From Bog-473 sp963719485 (GTDB lineage: Bacteria; Actinomycetota; Acidimicrobiia; Acidimicrobiales; RAAP-2): DNA of 64,000 nt. The stretch covers positions 4,628,976 through 4,692,975 of the forward strand of contig OY970387.1 in NCBI GenBank assembly GCA_963719485.1. Reading direction: 5' to 3'. The translations under genes and the position numbers were made by a program. The notes under the pieces are model-generated. The model was given only the letters and a program-made list of their open reading frames with translations, had not been told where the DNA came from and ran no database searches. This document shows positions 25,418-33,772 of this stretch, piece after piece (the first letter of the stretch is position 1; every line of letters starts with the position of its first letter).

Positions 25418-26098
25418 TCAGCCCAGCGTGGCGGTGGCGAGCACCGTCCCGCTGGGCGACACGACCTCCGCTGTCCGCACGTTGGCGGGGTTCACGTGGA
25501 GAGGAGCGCTCCACTCGCCGTAGCCCTCGTGGGCGACGAAGGTCCCGACGCGGTGGGTCAGCCCGTCGGCGGTGACGACGACGCAGTTCACCGTGCCGTG
25601 CACCGTCGAATCGGCGAGCATCAACGACATCCACGGGGTGTGGCCGCCCACGGTCACCACGTGGCCGACCGTCGCGCCGTTCTCCATCAGGTCCGCCGTC
25701 ATCACCTGCTGCCCGTGCGCCTGTGCGGTGGCGGTCGGCGTCGAGGACGACGTCAGGCTGAGACCCAGGCCGAGGGCCAGGGCCGCCGCAGCCACGCCGA
25801 CCACGGCCGTCGTCCAACGCGAGGGCCGCAGCCGACGATGCCGGCGGCGGACATCGGTCACGCCCATCTGCTCGAAGAGGCGAACCTCGAAGCCCAACGG
25901 TGGCTCGATCTCCGGCGCCGCCTGCACCACGATGTCGGCGACCCGGGCCAGGTGCTCCAGCTCGTCGGCACACCGCGGACAGGACTCCACGTGGGCGAGA
26001 ACCTGCGCCCGCTCACGTCCGGTGAGCACGCCGAGCGCCAGCTCCGCCAGCTCGTTCGAGTACTGCTCGCATCCTCGTTCCCTCAGGTCATCGCTCAT
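25418..26098 (-). CDS. Anti-sigma factor (zinc-finger, RskA-like)
   Basis: A 226-residue single-span protein. The N-terminal cytoplasmic part carries HVESCPRC (His36, Cys40, Cys43), the ZAS zinc motif that binds ECF sigma factors; one helix (about 94-114) crosses the membrane, and the C-terminal half is an RskA-type extracytoplasmic domain. The first 11 bases overlap the end of the sigma gene, so the pair is co-translated. Release of the sigma factor normally follows regulated proteolysis or redox loss of zinc. Confidence 0.88.
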   Translation of the reverse strand: MSDDLRERGCEQYSNELAELALGVLTGRERAQVLAHVESCPRCADELEHLARVADIVVQAAPEIEPPLGFEVRLFEQMGVTDVRRRHRRLRPSRWTTAVVGVAAAALALGLGLSLTSSSTPTATAQAHGQQVMTADLMENGATVGHVVTVGGHTPWMSLMLADSTVHGTVNCVVVTADGLTHRVGTFVAHEGYGEWSAPLHVNPANVRTAEVVSPSGTVLATATLG

Positions 26099-26678
26099 CG
26101 CTCACCCCCTCGGCCCGCTCGACGGCCGCCCGCAGCCGTATCAGGCCGGTCCTGATCCGCGTCTTGGCCGTGCCCAGCGGGATCCCCTCGGACTCACTGA
26201 TTTCGAGCGCGGTCCTGCCGTAGACGGCGGCCAGCACCACGGCGCGGCGCTGCTCTTCGGGCAGCACCTCGAGGGCGGCTCGGACCGTCTGGCTGACGTC
26301 ACCCCGGCGCACGGCGTCCTCCGGGTTGTGCTCGAGGCTGGTCAGCGCGGTGGCGGCGAAATCGTCCGGGTCGGTCGGCACCGCTCGCCGGAGGCGCAGG
26401 GCGTCGATGGCCAGATTGCGGGTGATGGTGAGGACCCAGGAGGTCACCGAGCCCCGCCTGGGGTCGAAGACGGGCGCGTGGCGCCAGACCCGGATCATGG
26501 CCTCCTGGGCCACGTCCTCGGCCACCCCGGCGTCGTTCGTCATGGAATAGGCGAGACCGAACACCCGCCGCTGGTAGCGCCGGGTGAACGTGACGGCCGC
26601 GTCCTGGTCTCCCACGGCCATGCCGGCCAGCAGGGCCTCGTCGGACAGCTCGTGCTCGGCCACATGCGATTCTCTCAT
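26088..26678 (-). CDS. ECF RNA polymerase sigma factor (SigK-like)
   Basis: A 196-residue ECF sigma. Region 2 shows VFGLAYSMTNDAGVAEDVAQEAMIRVWRHA-type residues and VTSWVLTITRNLAID; region 4 shows LPEEQRRAVVLAAVYGRTALEIS and the recognition helix PLGTAKTRIRTG. It is coupled to the anti-sigma gene. The ATG at 26678 is given; the GTG at 26663, with GAGAGA upstream, would shorten the product by five residues and is equally possible. The divergent membrane protein gene at 26760 is a candidate target. Confidence 0.88.
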   Translation of the reverse strand: MRESHVAEHELSDEALLAGMAVGDQDAAVTFTRRYQRRVFGLAYSMTNDAGVAEDVAQEAMIRVWRHAPVFDPRRGSVTSWVLTITRNLAIDALRLRRAVPTDPDDFAATALTSLEHNPEDAVRRGDVSQTVRAALEVLPEEQRRAVVLAAVYGRTALEISESEGIPLGTAKTRIRTGLIRLRAAVERAEGVSDER

Positions 26679-26759
26679 CCACAGGTGTACGCCCGGATGC
26701 CGGTCAGGGATTCACCCTGGTTGGACAATCCCGGGCCGCCACCGCCCCGTATCACTGCC

Positions 26760-27290
26760 ATGGCCACCGCCGTCCCGGACGTCCACCACCAGGTGGGCCA
26801 CCGGACGCCTCCTCTCCGAAAGCTCTCGAGCCTCCTGGTCCGCGGCCCGGGCCGCTCTCGCCGCCCGGCGGATCTGGCCGCGACGGCCACGTTCGCCGTG
26901 GGGGGCCTGCTCCTGATCTGGTCGGCCTACATCCACTTCCACCTGTGGAGCGAGCAGGACGGCTACCGCACCATCGCCACCATCGGCCCCCTCTTCCTGC
27001 TCCAGTCGATCTCCGGGCTGGTCATCGGCATCGGCGTGGTGGCCGTCCGGCGCCTGTGGGCGGCCATCATCGGGGTCGGGTTCGCCCTGGCCACCATCGC
27101 CGGCTTCCTGCTGTCGGTGGCCGGCGGCCTCTTCGGGTTCAAGGACTCGTGGTTGGCCTCCTTCGCCAAGCAGGCCTTCACAATCGAGCTACTCGCCGCG
27201 GCCGCGCTCGTCGCCGCCGCGGCGCTGTGCCTCGTCGGATCGGTCCCCCACGCTCGCGCCGGCACTACCCCGGCCGGCACCGCGACGTAG
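26760..27290 (+). CDS. Four-span membrane protein of unknown function
   Basis: A 176-residue protein: a 40-residue basic N terminus, then four hydrophobic helices (FAVGGLLLIWSAYIHFHLW; IGPLFLLQSISGLVIGIGVV; AIIGVGFALATIAGFLLSV; ELLAAAALVAAAALCLVGS). Two His in YIHFHLW of the first helix and the overall layout are common in small actinobacterial membrane proteins encoded beside ECF sigma genes; no function is known. The ATG at 26760 is 81 bp from the divergent sigma gene. Confidence 0.65.
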   Translation: MATAVPDVHHQVGHRTPPLRKLSSLLVRGPGRSRRPADLAATATFAVGGLLLIWSAYIHFHLWSEQDGYRTIATIGPLFLLQSISGLVIGIGVVAVRRLWAAIIGVGFALATIAGFLLSVAGGLFGFKDSWLASFAKQAFTIELLAAAALVAAAALCLVGSVPHARAGTTPAGTAT

Positions 27291-27311
27291 GGACCCTGCC
27301 GGACCGGGTCC
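27291..27311. terminator. Possible bidirectional terminator hairpin
   Basis: GGACCC and GGGTCC form a six-pair stem with a nine-base loop just after the stop of the membrane protein gene and before the convergent deacetylase gene. No run of T follows on either strand, so termination is uncertain. Confidence 0.3.
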
Positions 27312-27358
27312 TGCGTCCCTTCTCCCGGTGGGGCGCAGGCCCGGCTCGGACTCCTGCC

Positions 27359-28180
27359 TCAGCGGAGCCCGGCGAACAGGTCATTCTCGGGCACCGGCGT
27401 GTGCGTCGAGTCGAGCACCCGGACGAAGCTCTCCGATCCCATGAGGGAGGAGAACAACTCCTCGCCCATCTGCAGGAAGAAGATGTTGTCGCTCTGGCTC
27501 GCGTGCGCGGCAAGCGACGCGTACTTCTGGCCGGCGACGGCGCTGCAGTCGATCGTCGTCGTGATCAGCTCATCCGGCGTCCCGAAGTCGGGGTTCTCCT
27601 CCACTTCGGCCGGGCGCTCGATCCCGGCCTCCGCCAGGATTTCGCCGAAGCCGCGGATCAGCGAGCGGGCGACCGCCGTGTAGTACAGCTTGGCCGGGAT
27701 CCCGCACTCTTCGATGGCCGCGCGGGTCACACGGTTGGCCTGAATGTGGTCGGGGTGACCGTAGAAGCCGTTCTCGTCGTACGTCACCACCACCTGGGGC
27801 TCGAACGCGCGCATCAGAGCGGCCAGCCTGCTCGCCGCGTCGGCGACCGGCGTGCGCCAGAAGCTGTCGGGTGCGTCGTTCTGCGGCCAGCCCTCCATGC
27901 CGGAGTCGTGGTACCCGAGCAGCTCCAGGTGGGAGACCCCCAGGATCTCGCAGCTGGCCTCGAGCTCTGTGCGGCGGAGCGGCACCACGACCGCCTCGTC
28001 GTGCCCGGGTTCGCCCGGCTTCACGCCGCCGGGGGCGTCGCCGAGCTCGCCGTTGGTACAGGTGACCAGCACGGTGCGCACACCCTCGGCGCTGTAACGG
28101 GCGAGGATGCCGCCGGTCCCGATCGCTTCGTCATCAGGGTGGGCGTGCACCGCCATGAGGGTGAGAGGGCGCTCGGGCAT
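27359..28180 (-). CDS. PIG-L/LmbE-family deacetylase, mycothiol type (MshB/Mca-like)
   Basis: A 273-residue zinc hydrolase. AVHAHPDDEAIGTGG (His14, Asp17) is the PIG-L metal and catalytic motif, and YDENGFYGHPDHIQ supplies the third ligand. YDENG followed by HPDHI is shared with mycothiol S-conjugate amidase and the mycothiol-synthesis deacetylase MshB; this protein has mixed features and I cannot choose. Either role fits an organism using mycothiol. It is followed by the F420-type oxidoreductase and threonine aldolase genes upstream on the same strand. Confidence 0.85.
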   Translation of the reverse strand: MPERPLTLMAVHAHPDDEAIGTGGILARYSAEGVRTVLVTCTNGELGDAPGGVKPGEPGHDEAVVVPLRRTELEASCEILGVSHLELLGYHDSGMEGWPQNDAPDSFWRTPVADAASRLAALMRAFEPQVVVTYDENGFYGHPDHIQANRVTRAAIEECGIPAKLYYTAVARSLIRGFGEILAEAGIERPAEVEENPDFGTPDELITTTIDCSAVAGQKYASLAAHASQSDNIFFLQMGEELFSSLMGSESFVRVLDSTHTPVPENDLFAGLR

Positions 28181-28214
28181 GCTGGCAGCGTAGGGGTCGG
28201 CACCGACACCGCGG

Positions 28215-29108
28215 TCAGGTCTGCAGGTCGCCCACCGCTTCGGCCAGCTGCTCGAGCTCGGTCCGCCACTCCCCCGGTGGAGCCATCGGGCGCACGATGA
28301 ACTTGGAGAAACCGGCCTCGAGGAACCGCTCCAGCATGGACCGCAGACCTAAGCGGCCGACAGGGATGATCTCCTCGAGCGGTCGGCCGCGGGCCCGGCG
28401 GGCGAGGGGCGACGACGCCAACGCGGCCACGTCGGTCCCCTCTGGCGCATAGGCCAGGCTGACCCCGAAGTGCTCGGGGCTGATGGAGCGCCCGTGCTCG
28501 CCGGCCACGCGGTCGATCACCGCCTTGCCGGCCGCGGCATCAGTCGGCGTGCAGAAGGCCGGGATCCACCCGTCGGCCAAGCGGCCACAGCGGTCCAGCG
28601 CGGCAGGGACATTGCCACCCAACCAGACGTCGAACGGGTCCTGGGCCGGTTGGGGCGAGACGGAGATATCGGTGAAGGAGCCGGCCGGCCCCTCGTGGCT
28701 GACCACCTCGCCGGCCCAGAGGCGGCGCAGCACGGGCAGCGCGTCCTCCATCTGTTCGGCCCGCGCGGCGCTGGGGATGCCGATGGCGCTGCGCTCGCCC
28801 CCGACACCGAGCCCGGGGACGAACGTCAGGAGGAAACGGCCACCCGACAGCACGTCCAGGGTCGCCACCGCCTTGGCCAGCCACACCAGGTTGCGGCCCG
28901 GCAGGAGCATGGTCGTCCCGATCTTCAGACCCGGACAGGCGCCCGACACCCAGGCCAGCCCGACCAGCGGGTCGGGGCCGGGCCGCGTCAGCACCTCGGG
29001 CAGCCACAGGGAGTCGAAGCCGGTCCCGGCGATCCCCTGGGCCAACGCGACCATGGCATCGGGGCCGAGGCTCTCCCCGCCTGCGCTGATCCCGATGCGG
29101 ACCTTCAC
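28215..29108 (-). CDS. Luciferase-like (LLM) F420-type oxidoreductase
   Basis: A 297-residue TIM-barrel protein of the luciferase-like group. Segments typical of F420-dependent members are GFDSLWLPEV, TTMLLPGRNLVWLAKAVATLD with LSGGRFLLTFVPG, and the loop FDVWLGGN. Its ATG overlaps the stop of the threonine aldolase gene by 4 bp. Such enzymes use F420 or FMN for hydride transfer; the substrate cannot be predicted. Confidence 0.85.
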   Translation of the reverse strand: MKVRIGISAGGESLGPDAMVALAQGIAGTGFDSLWLPEVLTRPGPDPLVGLAWVSGACPGLKIGTTMLLPGRNLVWLAKAVATLDVLSGGRFLLTFVPGLGVGGERSAIGIPSAARAEQMEDALPVLRRLWAGEVVSHEGPAGSFTDISVSPQPAQDPFDVWLGGNVPAALDRCGRLADGWIPAFCTPTDAAAGKAVIDRVAGEHGRSISPEHFGVSLAYAPEGTDVAALASSPLARRARGRPLEEIIPVGRLGLRSMLERFLEAGFSKFIVRPMAPPGEWRTELEQLAEAVGDLQT

Positions 29109-30121
29109 GGCGCGTCGTCCAGCGCGGCGATGGCGCGCGCCACGCCGCCATCGTCCACGTCGCGGTGCGTGACGAAGCGGAGCGTCCCCGGAGCGATGGC
29201 ATGTGCCAGCACGCCCTGACCCTCGAGGTGCGCCAGGAGCTTCTCCGGCTCGGCATGGGTGAACGTCACGATGTTCGTGCGGACCGAGGCCGGATCAAGA
29301 CCACAGTCGGGCCAGCGCAGAGCGACGGCTTCCGCCAGCCGCGCCGCCCGCGCGTGGTCCTCGTGCAGGCGGCCGACCATGTCGCGCAGAGCGAGCAGGC
29401 CGGGTGCCGCCAGCACACCCGCCTGCCGCATCCCGCCTCCGAGGCGCTTGCGGGCCAGCCGGGCTTCGGCGATCACGTCTTCGTTTCCCGCGAGCAGCGA
29501 GCCCACGGGCGCGCAGAGCCCCTTGGATAGACAGCACATGACGGTGGCGGCAGCCGACGCCCACTCGGCCGCCGGCACCCCGGTCGCCACCTCGGCGTTG
29601 AAGAGCCGGGCCCCGTCCATGTGGATGGGGACCGGTCCGGCCGCGTCGACCACCTGCTGCAGGCGGTCCGCCGACCACGGGGCGCCCGACGCCGCCATGT
29701 GCGTGTTCTCGATGCTGACGAGGGACACCGAGGGCTGATGGTGCTCGGCGGCCTGGCGGGCCCAGCGCACCGCATCCGGGTCGACCATGCCGTCGCCGTC
29801 GTCGACCTCGACGAACTGGATGCCGGCGTTCATGGCGGCCGCGCCGTACTCGTAGGCCACGACGTGCTGGCGGCGTCCGGCCACGACCGCGGTCCCCGGC
29901 TCGGTGAGGACGCGCAGGGCGATCTGGTTCGCCATGACTCCCGAGGCCACGAACAATGCCGCCGGCTTGCCCAGCCGCCCGGCGAAGGCCTCCTCGAGCG
30001 CGCGCACCGTCGGATCCTCGCCGTAATCGTCGTCGCCGACCTCCGCCTCTGCCATGGCGCGCCGCATCGCCGGGGTGGGCTGCGTGACGGTATCGCTGCG
30101 CAGGTCCACCGCATCGGCCAC
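29105..30121 (-). CDS. ltaE: Low-specificity L-threonine aldolase
   Basis: A 338-residue fold-type I PLP enzyme that splits threonine or allo-threonine into glycine and acetaldehyde. DLRSDTVTQPTPAMRRAM at the start, GDDDYGEDPTV, HMDGARLFNA (Asp for the PLP nitrogen) and CLSKGLCAPVGS with the PLP Lys are all present. The GTG at 30121 is chosen because it begins two residues before the conserved DLRSDT; a longer frame to 30601 lies over the divergent thioesterase. GATATC eight bases upstream could be a -10 box giving a leaderless mRNA. Confidence 0.92.
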   Translation of the reverse strand: MADAVDLRSDTVTQPTPAMRRAMAEAEVGDDDYGEDPTVRALEEAFAGRLGKPAALFVASGVMANQIALRVLTEPGTAVVAGRRQHVVAYEYGAAAMNAGIQFVEVDDGDGMVDPDAVRWARQAAEHHQPSVSLVSIENTHMAASGAPWSADRLQQVVDAAGPVPIHMDGARLFNAEVATGVPAAEWASAAATVMCCLSKGLCAPVGSLLAGNEDVIAEARLARKRLGGGMRQAGVLAAPGLLALRDMVGRLHEDHARAARLAEAVALRWPDCGLDPASVRTNIVTFTHAEPEKLLAHLEGQGVLAHAIAPGTLRFVTHRDVDDGGVARAIAALDDAP

Positions 30122-30129
30122 GCGCTCAG

Positions 30130-30149
30130 GATATCGGTGCGCCGATAAC
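30130..30149. promoter_or_regulatory. Dyad between divergent leaderless-type starts
   Basis: TATCGG and CCGATA (30132-30137, 30142-30147) form a perfect six-base inverted repeat around TGCG, midway between the GTG starts at 30121 and 30158. GATATC on the minus strand and GATAAC on the plus strand each lie eight bases from their start codon, the distance expected for leaderless promoters. One repressor bound here could control both genes. Confidence 0.4.
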
Positions 30150-30157
30150 ATCCGGCG

Positions 30158-30631
30158 GTGACCACACCCCCCTCCACCGCAGGTGACGGCGCCGTGCTGC
30201 CCGACGGCCGCGCCAGCATCCACGAGCTGCTCGACGTCGAGGTCCTCGAGGCCGGCCCGGAGCGCGTCGTCATGCGCCTCCCGGTGGATTGGAAGGTCCA
30301 TCAGCCCTACGGCATCCTCCACGGCGGCGTCTCGGCACTCCTGGCCGAGTCGGCCGCCAGCTTCGGGGCCGCCCTGGCCGCCGAGCCCGGCCGCAGCGTC
30401 GTCGGGATCGAACTGAACGCCAGCCACCTGCGCTCGGTGCGGGACGGCCATCTCACGGCCGAGGCGACGCCCGTCCGGGTCGGCCGCACCATCCAGGTCT
30501 GGCGCATCTCCCTCACCGACGATGGCGGCCGGGCCATCTGCGAAGCCCGCTGCACCCTGTCGGTGCTCGGTGCACCGGGGGGTGCGGCCGGCGCCGTCCA
30601 CCCACCCCCGGCCCTCCCAAAGTCGGAATAG
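30158..30631 (+). CDS. Hotdog-fold thioesterase (PaaI/YdiI type)
   Basis: A 157-residue hotdog thioesterase. HQPYGILHGGVSALLAESAAS is the HGG motif with the catalytic Glu of the central helix; VVGIELNASHLRSVRDG is the usual following strand. It probably hydrolyses aromatic or medium acyl-CoA. The GTG at 30158 is the start. It precedes, by 33 bp, an operon with an F420-type oxidoreductase, thiolase and KASIII-like synthase, suggesting an acyl-CoA context. Confidence 0.87.
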   Translation: MTTPPSTAGDGAVLPDGRASIHELLDVEVLEAGPERVVMRLPVDWKVHQPYGILHGGVSALLAESAASFGAALAAEPGRSVVGIELNASHLRSVRDGHLTAEATPVRVGRTIQVWRISLTDDGGRAICEARCTLSVLGAPGGAAGAVHPPPALPKSE

Positions 30632-30664
30632 TCACGCCGTTCGCGGCGGGCGTACTATGTCGGT

Positions 30665-31636
30665 GTGACCCCGGTAGGAAGCGGTTCGCCACGACCCTCC
30701 CTCGGGTTCATCCTCCCCGCTACCACGCAGGGAGAACTCTCTCCCGCCACTGGTAGTACCCAAAGTAACACCGGTAGCGCCGCCGAGGTGAGCGAACTGT
30801 GCCGTGGGGCCGAAGCCACCGGGGCCGACTCGCTCTGGGCCGTGGACCACCTCTATTGGCCGCACCCCATCGGCGAGGCCTTCACCACGCTCGCCGTCGC
30901 GGCCGTCACGACCACGCGGCCGCTGCTGGGCACCTGCGTCCTGCAGCTGCCCCTGCGACCCTCCTCCGCCGTGGCCAAGCAGGCGACCGCCCTGCAGCTC
31001 CTCTCGGGCGGGCGCTTCGTCCTCGGTCTCGGCGTGGGCAGCCACGAACCCGAGTACGTGCGGGCCGGCGTCGACTACCGGCGGCGCGGCGAGCTCATGG
31101 ACGAGGGAGTCGCCGGGCTGCATCGAGCGTGGGCCGGGCCCGAGGCGCGGTCCGCTGATTATGTGCAGGAGCCGGCGTCGGCGCCTGTTCCCCTGTGGTT
31201 CGGGGGGTCGAGCGCCGCCGCCCGGCGACGGGCCGCGGCCGTGGGTGACGGCTGGGTGCCCCTCTTCCTCGCCCCGGACGAGTACGGGGCCGCACTGGCC
31301 GCCCTACGGCGTGAGACGGACGAGGCCGGCCGGGATCCCGAGGCCGTGCAGGCCGGGGTCGTCGTCTTCGCCTGTGTCGGAGATGACGATCAGGCGCCCG
31401 TCTGGGGCGCCCGGTGGCTCTCCGAGCTCTACCGCCTGCCACCCAAGGCGTTCCAGCGCCATCTCGTGGCGGGTTCGCCCGAGAACTGCGCCGCCGCCCT
31501 GGGCCGTTACGAAGAAGCGGGAGCCCGGCACATCCTCGTGATGGTGGCCGGGTCGCCCGCCGTGGAGCACTTTGGCCTCCTGCGCGCCGCTTTCGTCGGC
31601 GAGCATCGCCCAGCGCTGGCGGGAGTGCCGGCATGA
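30665..31636 (+). CDS. Luciferase-like (LLM) F420-type oxidoreductase
   Basis: A 323-residue luciferase-like protein: SLWAVDHLYWPH, TCVLQLPLRPSSAVAKQATALQ, LLSGGRFVLGLGVG and PLWFGGSS with VGDGWVPLF are typical of F420-dependent members. The GTG at 30665 starts it. It is followed after 13 bp by the thiolase-like gene and likely shares its mRNA, hinting at reduction of an acyl-CoA-linked substrate. Confidence 0.87.
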   Translation: MTPVGSGSPRPSLGFILPATTQGELSPATGSTQSNTGSAAEVSELCRGAEATGADSLWAVDHLYWPHPIGEAFTTLAVAAVTTTRPLLGTCVLQLPLRPSSAVAKQATALQLLSGGRFVLGLGVGSHEPEYVRAGVDYRRRGELMDEGVAGLHRAWAGPEARSADYVQEPASAPVPLWFGGSSAAARRRAAAVGDGWVPLFLAPDEYGAALAALRRETDEAGRDPEAVQAGVVVFACVGDDDQAPVWGARWLSELYRLPPKAFQRHLVAGSPENCAAALGRYEEAGARHILVMVAGSPAVEHFGLLRAAFVGEHRPALAGVPA

Positions 31637-31649
31637 AGGGACTGCCGGT

Positions 31650-32849
31650 ATGAACAACGCCACCGACGTCGCCATCCTCGGCACCGGCATGACGGACATG
31701 AGCCGGCGCGACCTTGGCCCCGAGACAATGGCCTATGAGGTGGTGCAGGAGGCCCTCGGCGACGCCGGCGTGTCGGCCCACGAGCTCGGGCTGGTGATCG
31801 TGGGGAACGCCATGGCCGGGCGCCTGAGCGATCAAGGGTGCATGCGCGGGCAGACCTGGCTGCGCAAGGCCGGCCTCAGCGAGGCGGCGATCATCAACGT
31901 CGACAACTCGTGTGCGGGGGGGAGCTCTGCCCTGCACCTGGCGACGATGGCCGCCACCGTCCAGGATCGCCCGGTGCTGGCGCTCGGCGTCGAGAAGATG
32001 TGGACCGGTGACCGGGCCGGCACGATCGCCGGGATCGAGGACGGCCTCCCCGCGGAGTACCGCCACGACCTCCACGACCGCAGCCATGCGGACGACAATC
32101 CCGCCGGCAGCATCCTCATGGGGCTCAACAACAGCTGGGCCCACCGGCTGATGGCCGAGGTGGGCGCCACCGTGCGCCAGATCGCCGCCGCCGCCGTCAA
32201 GGCGTTCGAGCACGCGGCCCGCAACCCGCTGGCGCAGTTCCAGCGGCGCGTGACGATCGACGAGGTCCTCGCCTCCCCCCAGGTCGCCGGCGTCCTCACC
32301 CGGCTCATGTGCAGCTCGTTCACCGACGGCGCGGCTGCCCTGGTGCTGGCCGGGCCCTCCGTCCGGACCCCTGCCTCGGCGCCCCGTATCATCGGGTCGG
32401 TGGCCCGATCGGGAAACGGCTTGCTCGACTACCACGACCGGTTGACCCAGGCCGCCGAGGCGGCGTGGGAGGTGTTCGGGTTCGGCCCCGAGGAAGCCGA
32501 CCTCGTCGAGCTGCACGACGCCACTGCCGCCGAGGAGCTCTACGCCCTGGAGTCGCTGGGCTTCTTCTCTCCCGGCGAGGCCGGCCCCGCCACCGAGGCG
32601 GGCGCCACCGGCATCGACTCCCCGGGTCTCGTCGTGAACCCGAGCGGCGGACTCGTCGGCCGCGGCCATCCGCTGGGCGCCACCGGTCTGGCCCAGGTGG
32701 TCGAGCTGGCGACGCAGTTCCGTGGCCGCGCGGGCGCCCGCCGGGTGGACGGCGCGCGCACCGGGGTGGCGGTGAACACCGGGGGCATCATCTACGGGGA
32801 CGCAGGGTTCGTGGGCATCCACGCCGTACGCTCCGGATCTGCCGCGTGA
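31650..32849 (+). CDS. Thiolase-family protein (SCP2/acetyl-CoA acetyltransferase-like)
   Basis: A 399-residue thiolase-fold protein. The nucleophile Cys lies in VDNSCAGGSSAL (about residue 90), a His in ELHDAT and the C-terminal GRGHPLGATG carry the other catalytic parts; the second CxG motif of classical thiolases is replaced by NTGG near the end. That pattern fits the SCP2-like lipid-transfer thiolases of sterol and branched-chain breakdown. Its stop overlaps the GTG of the KASIII-like gene by 4 bp. Confidence 0.87.
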   Translation: MNNATDVAILGTGMTDMSRRDLGPETMAYEVVQEALGDAGVSAHELGLVIVGNAMAGRLSDQGCMRGQTWLRKAGLSEAAIINVDNSCAGGSSALHLATMAATVQDRPVLALGVEKMWTGDRAGTIAGIEDGLPAEYRHDLHDRSHADDNPAGSILMGLNNSWAHRLMAEVGATVRQIAAAAVKAFEHAARNPLAQFQRRVTIDEVLASPQVAGVLTRLMCSSFTDGAAALVLAGPSVRTPASAPRIIGSVARSGNGLLDYHDRLTQAAEAAWEVFGFGPEEADLVELHDATAAEELYALESLGFFSPGEAGPATEAGATGIDSPGLVVNPSGGLVGRGHPLGATGLAQVVELATQFRGRAGARRVDGARTGVAVNTGGIIYGDAGFVGIHAVRSGSAA

Positions 32850-33772
32850 CGGGCATCAAGATCACCGGCTGGGGGATCGCCGTACCCGACAAGGTCGTCA
32901 CCAACGACGACATGGCGGTCAACCTCGACACCTCCGACGAGTGGATCGTCGAGCGCACCGGGATCCGCGAGCGCCACATCGGGGGGACCACCTCGGGCCT
33001 GGCCATCGAGGCCGCGGTGGCGGCGATGGCCCAGGCCGGGCGGACCGCCGACGAGATCGACCACCTGGTTCTGGCAACCACCACGCCCGACGGCATCGTT
33101 CCCGGAACCGCACCGAGCGTGCAGCACGGCATCGGCATGAAGGGCGGGGCGTTCGACCTCAATGCCGCCTGCTCCGGCTTCGTCTACGGCCTCGTCGCCG
33201 TGGCCGGCCTCATCGCAATCGGATCGGGACCCGTCCTGCTGGTCGGCTCCGAGACGCTGTCGCGCATCACCGACATGGATGACCGCAAGATCGCCATCAT
33301 CGTGGGCGACGGGGCCGGCGCCGTCGTCGTCGAGCCGGTGGACGGTCCCGGCAGCCTCATCAGCTGGAACATGAATTCGGACGGGTCACTCCGTCACCTG
33401 CTCAAGTGCGAGCACGGCGGGACGCTCTTCATGGACGGCAAGGAGGTCTTCCGCCGCGCCGTCCGGGTCGTGGTCGAGTCGGCCGAGCGGGCCATGGCCG
33501 ACGCCGGTCTCGGTCCCGACGACATCTCGCTCATGGTGCCGCACCAGGCCAACCTGCGCATCATCCAGGCTGCCTCCCAACGGCTCGCCATCCCCGAGGA
33601 ACGCACCGCCGTCGTGATCGACCGCTACGGCAACACCTCGTCGGCCTCCATCCCGCTCGCCCTATACGACGCCATCGAGGCCGGACGCGTCCACGACGGC
33701 GATCATCTCCTGCTGACGGGTTTCGGTGGGGGCATGACCTGGGCCAGCGCGGTCTTCCGCTGGAGCGCATGA
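32846..33772 (+). CDS. 3-oxoacyl-ACP synthase III (FabH)-like
   Basis: A 308-residue KASIII-type condensing enzyme with the full triad: Cys in NAACSGF, His in PHQANLRI and Asn in GNTSSAS. TSDEWIVERTGIRERH at the N terminus and GFGGGMTWAS at the end are family hallmarks. Housekeeping fabH usually sits with fatty-acid synthesis genes; here it is translationally coupled (4-bp overlaps) to a thiolase and a nucleotidyltransferase, so a specialised acyl or secondary-metabolite role is possible. Confidence 0.9.
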   Translation: MTGIKITGWGIAVPDKVVTNDDMAVNLDTSDEWIVERTGIRERHIGGTTSGLAIEAAVAAMAQAGRTADEIDHLVLATTTPDGIVPGTAPSVQHGIGMKGGAFDLNAACSGFVYGLVAVAGLIAIGSGPVLLVGSETLSRITDMDDRKIAIIVGDGAGAVVVEPVDGPGSLISWNMNSDGSLRHLLKCEHGGTLFMDGKEVFRRAVRVVVESAERAMADAGLGPDDISLMVPHQANLRIIQAASQRLAIPEERTAVVIDRYGNTSSASIPLALYDAIEAGRVHDGDHLLLTGFGGGMTWASAVFRWSA

